From: Mycteria americana | Taxonomy: Eukaryota; Chordata; Aves; Ciconiiformes; Ciconiidae | Assembly: GCF_035582795.1 (NCBI RefSeq) | Contig: NC_134370.1 | Location: 28,879,501 to 28,943,500 of the forward strand | Direction of reading: 5' to 3' | DNA length: 64,000 nucleotides | Part shown: in pieces, positions 41,201-53,200 of the stretch | Position numbering within the stretch: position 1 is the first letter of the stretch | How the letters are laid out: each line of letters starts with the position of its first letter | Position numbers and translations under genes: made by a program | Notes under the pieces: model-generated | Database searches by the model: none | What the model was told of the DNA's origin: nothing | What the model saw: only the letters and a program-made list of their open reading frames with translations

Positions 41201-44200
41201 TGTACGAGCAGGTGCCAAAGCTGGACGCGGTGATTTTCCCTGCAGGAGGCCACTGTGGCTTGCTGGCAGGGTCGGCTGCTGCACTCAAACACCTCAACCC
41301 ACATATTTCTGTAATTGTAAGTTTCCTTTCACCTATAAAGTGTTTCATTTTGGCAGCTTTCGCCACAGCTATTTTCAAAAGGCACTGGTATCTAGTGATA
41401 CACTGGCAAGAGACTGCATATGCTGGGGACGGGGACTATCTGATCCTGTGGGCTTCACCTAGGAGAAGAGCCTTTGAGAGCCTGGGAAGCCTCCTGGCCC
41501 TTGGCTGCTTGGCTGGATTTAAGAAAAAGATGTGGGAAGACTCTTCCAAAGCAAATGAAATACAGTTCTGTGTTTTGAAATAGTTTCTTATGGGAAAAGT
41601 TTGTCCCTAAATAAGCCACAGGATAAGTTTAGTGTAGCACAGTTATTACGTAATTTGAAATTAATTGTTAATTTGAAGAGGAAATTTTGTGTAGCTTTTT
41701 TGGTGTCCACTTTGGTGGTGACTTCTGTTATAACTGGATCAATAAAAAAGTGGCAACACTTGTCTTCCCCAGGGGGTTGAATCTGAAAGTTTCCCTGTAT
41801 TGCAACAGTCCTTAAAGGCTGGCCACCCACTTGAAGACCAGGCTTGCAGCAATCATCACTTTTATGGAGGTAAGAAAATGCATCATTCTTTTGAAGGTAA
41901 AATAAAGGTTGTAATTGATTTCTCCAACCGTATTATTTTCTTATTAATTCAGTTCAAATATATTTCAAAGGAAATCTCTGAAGAGTCAGAATTTAATTCA
42001 AGCTGTAAGAACAACTTCTGCCACATTTCCCCCACCACCACCCTGGGGTACAATGCTATTTCCAGTGCACGTGAAATGTTCCGGCGAATGCTTAGAAATA
42101 TGAGAGTATTTATCTGACCATTGTGTTCACAAGCAGCATCTTAACCAGTGAAGTCAATGGGAAAGCTCTCGTGTAAAAGACTAATTTGTGAAAAGGCCGG
42201 AAAATGCAGTGCTGAAATATTTAGACTCACAAAACTGTTCTCAGGACAACAGTGTTTATAAATGATACAGTTGTTTCCACATCACTCGCTCAAAAAACCT
42301 CAACTGTTAAGCAATTTAAGATTATCCTGTTTACCTGATGTTCAAATCTCTGAAAGCTTTGGCTTATATGGGAGTTTTATAAACAAACAACTTCTCTCAG
42401 TAAGCTCTGCCCATCTCTGCACTCCTTTGCTAACTGTCCTGCTGAAGCTAACAAACCCAGCACCACACTTGGTTCTTCTCTCCTTCAAGCCTCGTTGAAC
42501 AGCGAAAAGTGCTGGGCTGCAGGGTCACTCTCGCAGTGCAACTATGCCAGTGAAGAATCATAATTTTCTTAAAGGGGTCCAAAATGGCAAAATCTTCCTA
42601 AGAGATTTGGTCTTTTGTTACCAAACGCATTTTTGTGATATAAAAAATCAAGCAACTTAAGATCATATAACAGCAGTGTGCTGCGCTCATTAAGGGCACA
42701 AAACAGCCAGGACTCCAAAAAATGTTGAACTTGTCTAAAGCAGCCAGCTTCATATTTTTGTCTTTTGAAATCTGCAGATGTGAGCGGACTTTGCTTTGGC
42801 AGCAATTCTTTGCAGCTGACTGGGAAACTTGTGGAGAAAGTTGTTGCTGTGAGGTAGGTGAAGAAAAACAGTGAAATAAATAATACTAGGTGAACATTGT
42901 CGTATACGAAAAATGTGCTGTACCACCAGGGTATGGTGGTTCTTCATGTACAGTGAGGAGAGCAGGTTGGCAGGAGTTGCCATCATGCACACACCGTGAG
43001 AGCATGGTGGTGGTGGGGTGCCTTTCCTTCCAAGAGGGGCACTGAAGACACGGAACCCATAGAATCATAGAATATCTCAGGTTGGAAGATACCCATAAAG
43101 GATCATCGAGTCCAACTCCCTGCTCCTTGCAGGACTACCTAAAACTAAATCATGTGACTAAGAGCATTGTCCAGACTGACCCCTTTGACCAAAATTTCAC
43201 CTGCTGCTAGTACCTGGTCATGCTCTGGGTGTAAAACTTGTTGTTCTTGTGTTCTACAACACTTGAAGGCAGCCTTTGACAAAACTCTTCCAAATCTTCA
43301 CAGAAAGGCCAAGTTGGCAGAAAATACTTACCACTAGGATTTAGCTGGCACAATGGTTCTAGTAAAAAATGCCATCTTGTCTTTTAGTTCATAACAAGAC
43401 TGAGATGTACATTCACCCCCAGCAGCGCAGCTTTCTGTAACACCACCTCGGGGTCGTATGTACCTGGGAAGATGGAAGGAATCCAGTTATAAATAAATGT
43501 ATTGTCTTCTGCTTTTGGTAGCTCTTTTGTTTTGTTTTGACACAACTCTTTTGCTTTCAGGGAGGAGGACATCCTCATTTCAATGCTGAGATTGCTGGAG
43601 TACGAGCGAGTCACAGTTGATGCAGAAGGGGCCATTGGACTTGCAGCGTTGGTTGCAGGGAAGCTGCCCGAGTTGAAGGGTAAAAGGTACAGCAGCTCTT
43701 GCAAACAGGGAACTGTGGCAAAAGCATGGGGTTGAGTGCCTTAGTACCAGGAAACGGAGAGAAGCTACTTGTTTTATGAGTGACGAGGCAGTTCCTGCCC
43801 CTGAACTGGCAATGGTCTTACCTGTGGCATCTACTTCAGGCTGAAGAGACCACTTACAGGCCAGAAGACCATGTTGAACAAGACAAATGTCAGCCTGGAG
43901 ACCTGAGAAATCTTGTCATTTTCCTGTGTTCTCAAATAGTTGGGGGAAAGGCAGTTACACACAGCTCCACGAGGCATGGTCACATCTGCAAGGAGAGCAT
44001 CCTGCTCTTGTCAGCCCTGCTGCCTTCTCTCATTCCACTTGTGGAAATCAACACTGTCTGTGGCAGGGCAGGATCTAGGCTGTCTTCTGCAGTCGCTCAG
44101 TGACACCTGCCTCCGGCCCCGAGAACTCCTGCCCAGATAGTCAATGGGATTACCCTTGAGCTTAGTGTTAAATGTGTGGGTAAGTGCCGCCTTGCATCTG

Positions 44201-47200
44201 GGCTTGAGTACTCAGTACTTAAGCAGATTGAGCCTTGGCTCAGGACATAGTCCAGAATGTATTTAAACATACATGCACTCAAGACAAAAGAAAATTTCCA
44301 ATGCACAGCATTGTATGCTAAAATACTGCTGAGGCAATTCTTCGGAAGAGGCTGACAGAGGACATACAGAGCAGCAACAAATTTCAATTCAGTACAGCTA
44401 AAATAAAAGGGAAAATGCAAAGGTTTGGTTTTAAAAAGGTCAGGTTTGACTCTGCAGAGAGAGATTATCATGGACTAACCATGTGGCTCTTCACTTGCTC
44501 TTCAAACATTTCTGCATTCATTTTGCAGCATGGAGATGGATTTAATTAATGATTACAGAAAGCCTTGAACATACATGTTGTCTAACCATTAAGAGGCTGA
44601 GACTCAGAACTTCCAGGGGAAAATGATGTCACATTTTTAAAATTTGAAACAGACCTAGAATTCTCCAGCTAGTTATCTCTAACAAAACTAAATCTCCAGG
44701 AAATGCAAAATGAAAACAAAGTTTCAGACCAACTAATGCAGCCAGCTTCTAGACTCCCACTGCCTGCCCACAATTGATACTGAGAGCCAGGAGCCCCTCT
44801 GCCATGTAATACATATTTATTGAAGGGCGGTCCTAGCAGATCTTGGGCTGATACTGAATACAGTGCCTGTGACTTATGGTTCCTTTGCACACACAAGTGC
44901 TAATCAAAAATCCCATTTTTCTCTCTGTTTTCAGAGTGGCAGTTGTTATATGCAGTGGAAACTTGGAATTACATTTGCTGCAACAGTGCATAGCTCGTGC
45001 CCTGACCCTTGATAACAGAGTGTGCAGATTTTCCCTTGTGCTTTCTGACTGCCCAGGAGACATTTCAAAGCTACTGGAGATTTTGGCTCGCGAAGAAGCA
45101 AGGTAAATCAGACTAATAGTAGGGAAATATAATCACAGAATAGCACAAAGATTATTAAAGATTTGAACATGTTTCCAAATGTTCTCTGAAGGCAAGTCTG
45201 TAAGTAACTAATTAATCAAAGGGGTTTTTTCTTGTTTTATTTCAGAAAAGCTTTTATTTCCTTCATTTTTGTTCCAATGTGAAAGCACTTTTGCAGCATA
45301 GAATAAGTGCCCAATACAGAAAGCAGCAAATAGTTACTGTCCAAACACTTACAGAAACTATTTTACAATGACAGAGGATTGTTGTGATCTCTAATATATC
45401 CCTTATTTGACCTAGAGTTTTGGATATCAAACAAGAACGCGCGTTTGTGACATCTGAGCTCTTCACTGTTGAGGTAAGATGAGATGCAATTTCAGTTTCT
45501 CTAGTAGTACTGGCCTCCCCTAGTTTATTCTGTTTTCCTATGTCTCTATATGACTGTGTTGAAGAAGTCCAATAGAGTGTGCACAGTGATTTAGGGAGCA
45601 GTGTGATAGATAATTTCTTCTGTGTTATGCAGCATCTTGCCTCAACAAACACTTAGCAGGCATACAAATAATACAGGAACTGTTTTACCTGCTGTTGCGA
45701 CACCGTGGGTGAAATACTCCAGCTGTTACTATTGCCAACCTTCCGTTCGTGCGTGCTGCTGTGCTGGAGGCGGTGAGCAAGCTGCAGCATCAGCCCAGAA
45801 CTTGAAGAGCCAGCTGTGTAGGCTGGCTGTAATTATCTGAGATCAATTTGCCTTAAAGCAATGCGGAGAACACCTTTACTCCTAAGGAATCCTCATTTTT
45901 AACTAGGGCTTCGGGTTTCATACCTTATCCACAAAAAGCACGGAGAAAAATCGTTGTTCCTTTGTTGAGTATTTGATACAGTAACAGTGAGGAGGTGTTA
46001 TCAGTTAATGGCATCTCTTAAAAGGATCATCTGTTTCCTGGCATGTCTCTTATTTGAACTGGTGTGGCAAAGGTGTGGTTGCACTGATGTCATGCTACTG
46101 CTGTCCGAGTCCAACGTGACTTTGTGAAATCACAGGTGGAAGCCAAATTAGGGATCTTTGCTAAGCAGGCTCATAACTGGAATTCAGTAATGCTATTGAG
46201 TAAGCAAGTTCTTCCATTTTGGCATTTAAATCTGATTTCCCACCTGGATGCAAAAACTGGCTCAGTATTTTCACTTGCGGGTATAAAGAATAGGTTAGAT
46301 TAAAGATGACTATAGCAAAGGACTACAGTGAAGTTCACGAATCTATTTCAGAACGTGATATCAGTTTTCTCAAGTGTCTAGGAATAAAACTACATTGTTC
46401 CACAGTCTGCCGTAACGATGGGCCAGCTTACTGGTTTTGGTAACTTGAAGTTAATGTGACACTGCACAGGGTAGACAAATCCCTCTGATAAGCAACTAAC
46501 TTAGCTCTGAAAAACCTTTTTACTGAAGGCTACGGTCGACAAACCCTGTAACTCTTCTGAAGTTTTCAATGTGATTTTTATGAAGTAAGGCTTGTCATTT
46601 TTATTAATGCTACTAAGTAAATTAAACAAAATCCACTCTCTTAGGTTTTGATTGAGAATGTTAGAACCATTTTCCATTGCTCTTGCAACCTCTCCCAATG
46701 AGGCAATGTTATCAGAATCTGTAGTAAATACAGTCCCTGAATGAAAAAGTGCCACGTGCTACTGTCTGCACTTTACAAGCAATGTATTTTCACTGACTGT
46801 CCACTTCAAGAACCTGATAGTATTGTACTACAAGAGGGTTGAAGGGAGAAAATTGTGTCCCTGAATAATTTAATTGGATGTTGGATTTGCATGATAGCTT
46901 TTAATCAGCCTGGGAGAGGCTATTGGATAATTAGATGTGAAGTACAAAGTAGTGATCCAGATTTATAGACCTCAGTGACTCTGGAGGCAGCTCTGTCTGG
47001 TGACACCTAGTGAATCGTGGAGCTTTTCTTTGAAAACTAAAACAAGGGTAATCAAAAAGGGTAAAATATTGAATTTACTTTAAGCATTGAAATGAATTTG
47101 CTCTAACCAGACAGAGAAAAATGTACATATTTTCACAGTAAAGCTAATATGCGTGGGTGAGGTTTTGCTTTTTTTTGTTGCTTGTAAGGGCCAAAGCCGT

Positions 47201-50200
47201 GTCAGCAAAGCATTTTAAGCATTTGCTAGTAAAGCAGGCCTGCAAAGAACTTTGTATCATTTTTATCAGTGTAAATCACAACACATTAAATTAAGTATAC
47301 ACTTAAATCTGGATCAAGAACCAAAATTATTGTGTGTTGAACTGGTGGCAATAAGAAAGACATTACAGCTATACCCACTCCACTCTAACACATACTTTCG
47401 ACTGTCGATACAGATGAAGTGTTTGACAGACCAGAGCAGTAAGTGTCGTGGTTTATTTGAAACACTAAATCAGTCCTGTCAAGATTGTAATCTCAGTATT
47501 TAATCATCCTTTTAGATTTACCCCTTCATTTCCAAAGGAGAGAAACTTTGCTTCTAGTCACTGCTTACCAGGAAGATAGAGCATTTTTTTTCCCTCTAGT
47601 GAAATGCCTTGCTGGGTTAATGTTTATTCATCTGGTGCGTGCTTGGAACACTCCATGGGAAGATCGTTGCTGATAGTCTGATTGCATGGAGTAGCAAGGA
47701 CTTTCTAAAAGGAAGCTTTATGCTCAAACTACGCTTCTGGAAAAATAACTTTTGGAACATTTTACTGGCAAAAATAAGAGATTTTTTTTAATTAAAAAAA
47801 AGGATTATGGCTACATTAGATTCAGCTGATTCTTAATGAAGTGCCTTGGGCAATGGAATCGGTTGGTCACATTCTTTGGAACAATATGGGAGTTTCTTTT
47901 GGATACTGCCTGCTCATACCTCCAGTTTAGATTCTCTTTCCTTGTGGCTCGTACTGGATTTCTGTCTTGCAGTGGACTATGCCCTAATTCACTCTTACCT
48001 GAGCAGTTAGGAAATGGCTTCCAAAGTCCCAATATTGAAACAGATAATTCTTAGCAAATCATACAAATAACCAGTCTGGTAGGCTTCACATTTTACAGCT
48101 ATTGAAGCAGGTTAGATGACCAGGATTACCTAGACAGAAATAAAGATCAGAGCTAAGAAAAAAATCATTTCGTATCACCAGCTAACTGGACATAGAGATC
48201 TACGGATTACCCAGTTTGTCGGAGGAAGCTCAACTTGTTTCTGTGAACTTCCCCTGTTCTTTATCAGTAATATTCCTCAGATTTGATGTGGGACAATTTA
48301 TTGCTTAAATTGTTTCCATCTGTAAACATCTTTACAACCATTTAAATCCCCTTAATTTCATATTATTATTGACTCAGAGAGAAGTCAATGAGCAAAATCA
48401 ATAAGCAACTTAATAAGGTAAGACCTATCTTTGCTATGAAGCCATGCAAGGCTCTGCTATAGAACAGCAGCTTGCCTGCTTTAATGAGTGTCTCATATTT
48501 GGACTCAGGCTGAAAAAAAAAATATCTTTGAGCTCATCAAGTTTCTAGAAAAGTCTTCTCCTCACCACTGAAACTGCAGCATAATCAGCCTAGCAGGTAC
48601 AGGAGGGTCCTGGAACAGAACAGCGAGGACCTGCAAGTCTTGAGGTTCTCCAGCAGCTTTACAGAGAAGCAACTGCGGTGGCTGTTTTCCCTCTGACCTT
48701 GGTCCTGTTTGACGTTATGGGATTGTCTGGTCTGTTCACTTCAAACCTCCCGGGAGCTTAACTCTACTGTGGTTTTAAATAACTCAGAAGAGACCAGTCG
48801 TAAAAAGAACATCCATCACATTACTGCTCCCTCTGACTGTGCAACAAAATGCTAATTCATAAATCAAATGTTGCTTTTTCTGTATGATAACATTACACAT
48901 TGTCCCAGCAGTGCTGGGTTTTCTGCTTCACTTTGTGTGGTGTAATACCTGTTTTTTCCATACAGTTTATTCACCTCAGGCCAGAACTCCATTAATTATT
49001 TTAGTCTGCTCTGGTCAATCTGAGTAAATTCCTTTGGGCCGTCTTGCGTTTTGTAAAAGGCCAGAGGAGAATATTTTGGATTAGAGTCCCCAGTTGCCAA
49101 CATATTCTATATTATTGTCCTGTGAAGAGAATATAGAGGAGCACGCAGCTGTCCAGCTACAAGAAGGATGCTATAATTCCTAAAGCGTTTCCTGCATGAC
49201 CTGGGCAAGACACTATTTCCATGCTTCAGTTCCCCATCTGCAAAACTGGAGATGTTTGGAGTGGGAAGTTTGACAACACATTTCTTCTGAGGCTCTCCAA
49301 AAGAATTTGGTCATTTTCTTTCACGGCATTCCACAGCAGACTAACGCGGTACAGAATAGCCTGCCCCAGTTGTAGAATAAGAACCTGAGCCCGGGGAGGC
49401 TAAGAGTAGACCTGTTGGATTATTATCTGACTTGGGTAATGTGATGGTAACCTGTTTGTGCTCGTGCTCACTCACCTGAATGCAAAAGTATGCCAAAAGG
49501 TAAGGGCTCCAGTTGCACAACCAAGTGACAGCTGTGGCAGCTGTTCCGCTCTTTCTCAAGAATTGCATTGCACTGACCTTGGGGACTATCTGGCAGCTGA
49601 TCGCCAGACCATAAACTGAAGTCCTGTTGCCAAATAACCTGTAATGTGCAGTAACCTACACTGGGTGTTTACTGAATAATTCAGAAAATTGCCCAGTTGT
49701 TGATTTTTTTAATAGAAATTAAAAGCCTTGCTTTATTTATAGAACTGAAACCAGTGTATATAAATAAAGTTTTCATTTCTAACTCCAGTGATTTTCGTGC
49801 GAACAAACCTATACTGTGGCTGAGCATTGTGTATCATGAATATTAAGTTATGTGAATCCTCCGAGACCAACAGCTTAGAAGAAGAAGGTAAATATGGTTT
49901 CTAGGATTAAAGAAGTGGGATACAAAGGTTCACTGGGTGAGTCAGGGACATAAGGAATTGCACTAGCTGGGTACAATCTGTCTTTACATGGAGCCTGGAA
50001 AAGCACAAAAGACTGAAATCTTTTGATTGAGCAATGCTATTCACGTTTCCTCGGCTCTCTAGCACTGGCTCGGCATGTCCACCCGATATCTTTATTTGCA
50101 CACACAACCTACAGATATCGGGCATCAGGGAGAGCAGAGGCACGCCAACTTAATTTTTAATATCTAGGAAAATACGACCTAAAGAGCAAAGTGCCCACAT

Positions 50201-53200
50201 TTAAGACTTGCAGTTGAGGAGAGCAGAGGTGCCCACCCTGTTGCCTAAATTATTCAGCACAGAACTTTGCAAATGTCCTCCTTTTGTGAAGCTATGAAGT
50301 TCCCTCTCTTTGAAATGGAATTAATTCCTTTGAATATTTTAATTTATGCATCTGGATTTTGGTGTTGCACAGAGTAATAACTTGTGATCAATTTTTCCTT
50401 TATCTTTTTTTCAGCCTTCGTCCTGCTCCTTCAATTATTTCCAGTTATTAAATAAACCCCACAAGACATCAATATTTGGTGAAGACTGTTCTGTCTTCCA
50501 TTACTTGTAGGCCTGCTATAAAAAAACCCAACAGGCTAACTAAGCCCTTAGGCTGGAATCAATCTTTAGATTACCTGCCACAGACAGCAGAACTCTAAAT
50601 GCTGTGTGTGTCTAAGAACTCTAATCTAAAAAAGATCCATCTGGCTGGTTATTTTAACAGTCTTACAGGAGCAGATAATTTTGTTGTTGTTGTTATTATT
50701 ATTATTATTATTTAATCCAGCAAGGATATAATATGCAGGAGAAAAAGGCATAAAATGTACTCATTTTTTGTTGGTGGTGGTTTTTGTGGCTTTTTTTGAT
50801 ATACAGAAAAGAAAGGTTTACTGTGCAAATATGGTCCTGCAGTCAATGACAGCTCTGCTGGATCAAAAAGCCTATATCTAGTACTGAGGGCTTATGGGTT
50901 CGAAACCCATAAAGTTAAGTTTTCTCTAGTTGTCATGGGTTATCTTGTCTGGAGTATAAGAAACATCAGGCAATAGGTTTTGTCATTTGTTCTTAAATGA
51001 CCAATTTGGAGCACTTACTCTTAGCTCATCAGTAGGTATGCAACCTCCTGTAGCTAGTAGTACCTAGGTGACTATTCATCCAACATAAATATAACCCTTA
51101 TATACCTCCCATGAATATGAGGGTTGCCCTGTTGGACACTCGTGTAAATCCTACTTCCCCGGTGAAGTGAATAAGAGAGAGGAGTTCTGTGAAGGTAAAA
51201 CTGCAGTGTAAATTGGCTTAATCTGAGCAAGAAAGCAAATTCTTGGCTTCCTTCCTGTTTAGTGTAGTGTGCTCCTCTGTTCACTCCTACTGTCAGCAAA
51301 TGTTCTCTCTTCCTCTATTTGACAAGTGTAAAAAATCAGGTAAATTTCTGGAGTTGTTATTGCTGCTGCTGTTATTACTTTTATATAATTCATTACGGCA
51401 TATCACATGTTGGATGCTGTGCATGCACAGAACAAAAAGACAGTATTTATCCAAACTGTTTAGAAGCTCTCTGGCTCCAATCTATCCAAGTCTGTCTAGC
51501 TTCAATCATTACCAGAAATCAAAGGGCAGAGAGGAGGATAGTTAGCTCCATAAATCAAAATGCTTTCCCATGCTTGGTCCCAGGGCAGAGCGACTGCTTG
51601 CTGCCAAATACTCAAAGCTGAACCTGGCAAGTATGGACTGATTCCAAGTGCAACAAGTGATTTGCTCAGGACGAAACAGGCATGATTGCTGTGGAAGGGA
51701 AAAAAGTTTGCTTTATTTAATTACAGACTCAGTGAGAGAGAAGATATGACTGCAAAGCTTTAGGGATTTTATATGAGCCATGGAATGGATAATGGGTACT
51801 TTGGTGCCTAGGTATCCTTTAGATACTTTTCCCAATCTGTGTGTTCTCTCCTCTTCCCTCATTATTAATTGTCTTCTGTGACTGTCCTTCTCGAGACTAA
51901 ATCCTACTTTTTCAGAGGAGAAAGAAATTAGCATCTAATTTGTGTTCCAAAGAACCAAACAAGAATAGAACTATGTTCAGGATAAGAGGCAAAGAATTAC
52001 AGAAACAGATGAGAAATGTGGCTTATTTCATGATGGATATTTAAAAAGCTATAGCCAGGTTTCTAATTAAGTGAGCTCATAGCTGTTTAGAATAACCTGG
52101 AGTTAGTGTCTTATCTTCTCACTCAACAGTTTTGCTAAAGGTTTATTGTTATTTTAAGCTCATTCCCAGAAACACAAATTCACAAAGTTCTTATTTAGAA
52201 ATGTCCTCATAAACATATTTGAGTAGAGACAATTTTATTTTTTGCCTTGTTGCTTTCTGTAAAGGATGCAGCTCTGACAGGAATATTATATACAGGGCAT
52301 CTGTCTCTAGTAGTCCACCTTAAGGTTACCATGACCAGTTTTTCTTCTGTTCTCTGTAGATTTGCCTGTTACAATAAACTCTCTGTTGTTGCGCCGTGAC
52401 TCATCTTGGAGCCTTTCCTCACTAGATTTCCATGTTTCTGTGAGGTCTTTTTTCCACACGGCACTTTCAACATCAGTGATAATTCCAGCAGGCTCAGCGG
52501 TGATGGAAGTTAGTAGTCTAAAATTGTGAAGTATCATTTTCCTTCTGCACCTGCACATCAGTGCCTCACCTGTGGTAGTGCCCAGATTTTCAAATGATGC
52601 AGTACGGATGTGAGGATGTAGAAAAGAGGGATTAAAGAAGAACTGAAAAAATGACATTGAAGTTACTGTCTTCAGTGGCTGCATGACAGGATTGTCAATA
52701 ATACTTGTGGAGGCAAGTGAAAAATAAAAAGAAAACTATGAAGATTAGGTTTGCCTGGGTTTAGTTTGATTTAGCAGCAGAACAACCATAACAGAAAACT
52801 GGAAGTGAATCAATGAGCAAACAAAAAATCAGAGTAAAACAAGAAGGTGTGTGAGTAGATGAAACCAGCCAGAACACTGCAGAGATGATAAAGGACTGGG
52901 GATAACTCCATGAGAGAGAAGAGGAGCGGAATAAAAAAGCTTGAAGGATGGAACCAACACTGCCCAGAAACACGGGAAATGGGGTGAGGAAAGGGTCAGA
53001 GGTGGGTGCGGTGGCAGCAGCACCACCGTACATACACCAGGGAATGGAAAAGAGAAGCTGCTAATGGATGACCAGCAGTAGGCAAGTACTTGCCCAGGAG
53101 CCAGCAGAGGATCAGTCTATCTTTTTCAAACTTTGAAGGCAATAAAAAGTAGGGCTGTTGGAAGGCTTTAAGACCATGCAGAAGGGCTGGAAGAGCCCCA

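Larger units (their letters stand above)
42854..44934 (+). other. Introns 8 and 9 of the dehydratase-like gene (flanking exon 9)
   Basis: Intron 8 (42854-43560) holds the older CR1 fragment. Intron 9 (43687-44934) holds the ancient repeat tail at 44135. Introns 6 (41317-41772), 7 (41870-42777) and 10 (45103-45415) are short and contain nothing I recognise. Confidence 0.8.

Noticed and set aside
41188-41583. 131-codon plus-strand open frame across exon 6 into intron 6
   Set aside because: The first part is true exon 6. The homology ends exactly at the GT donor at 41317 and resumes at 41773, so the rest is intron read-through.
52307-53033. Two minus-strand frames of 90-125 codons in intron 11
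   Set aside because: They have no consensus splice context and low-information composition, and they lie within a gene on the opposite strand.
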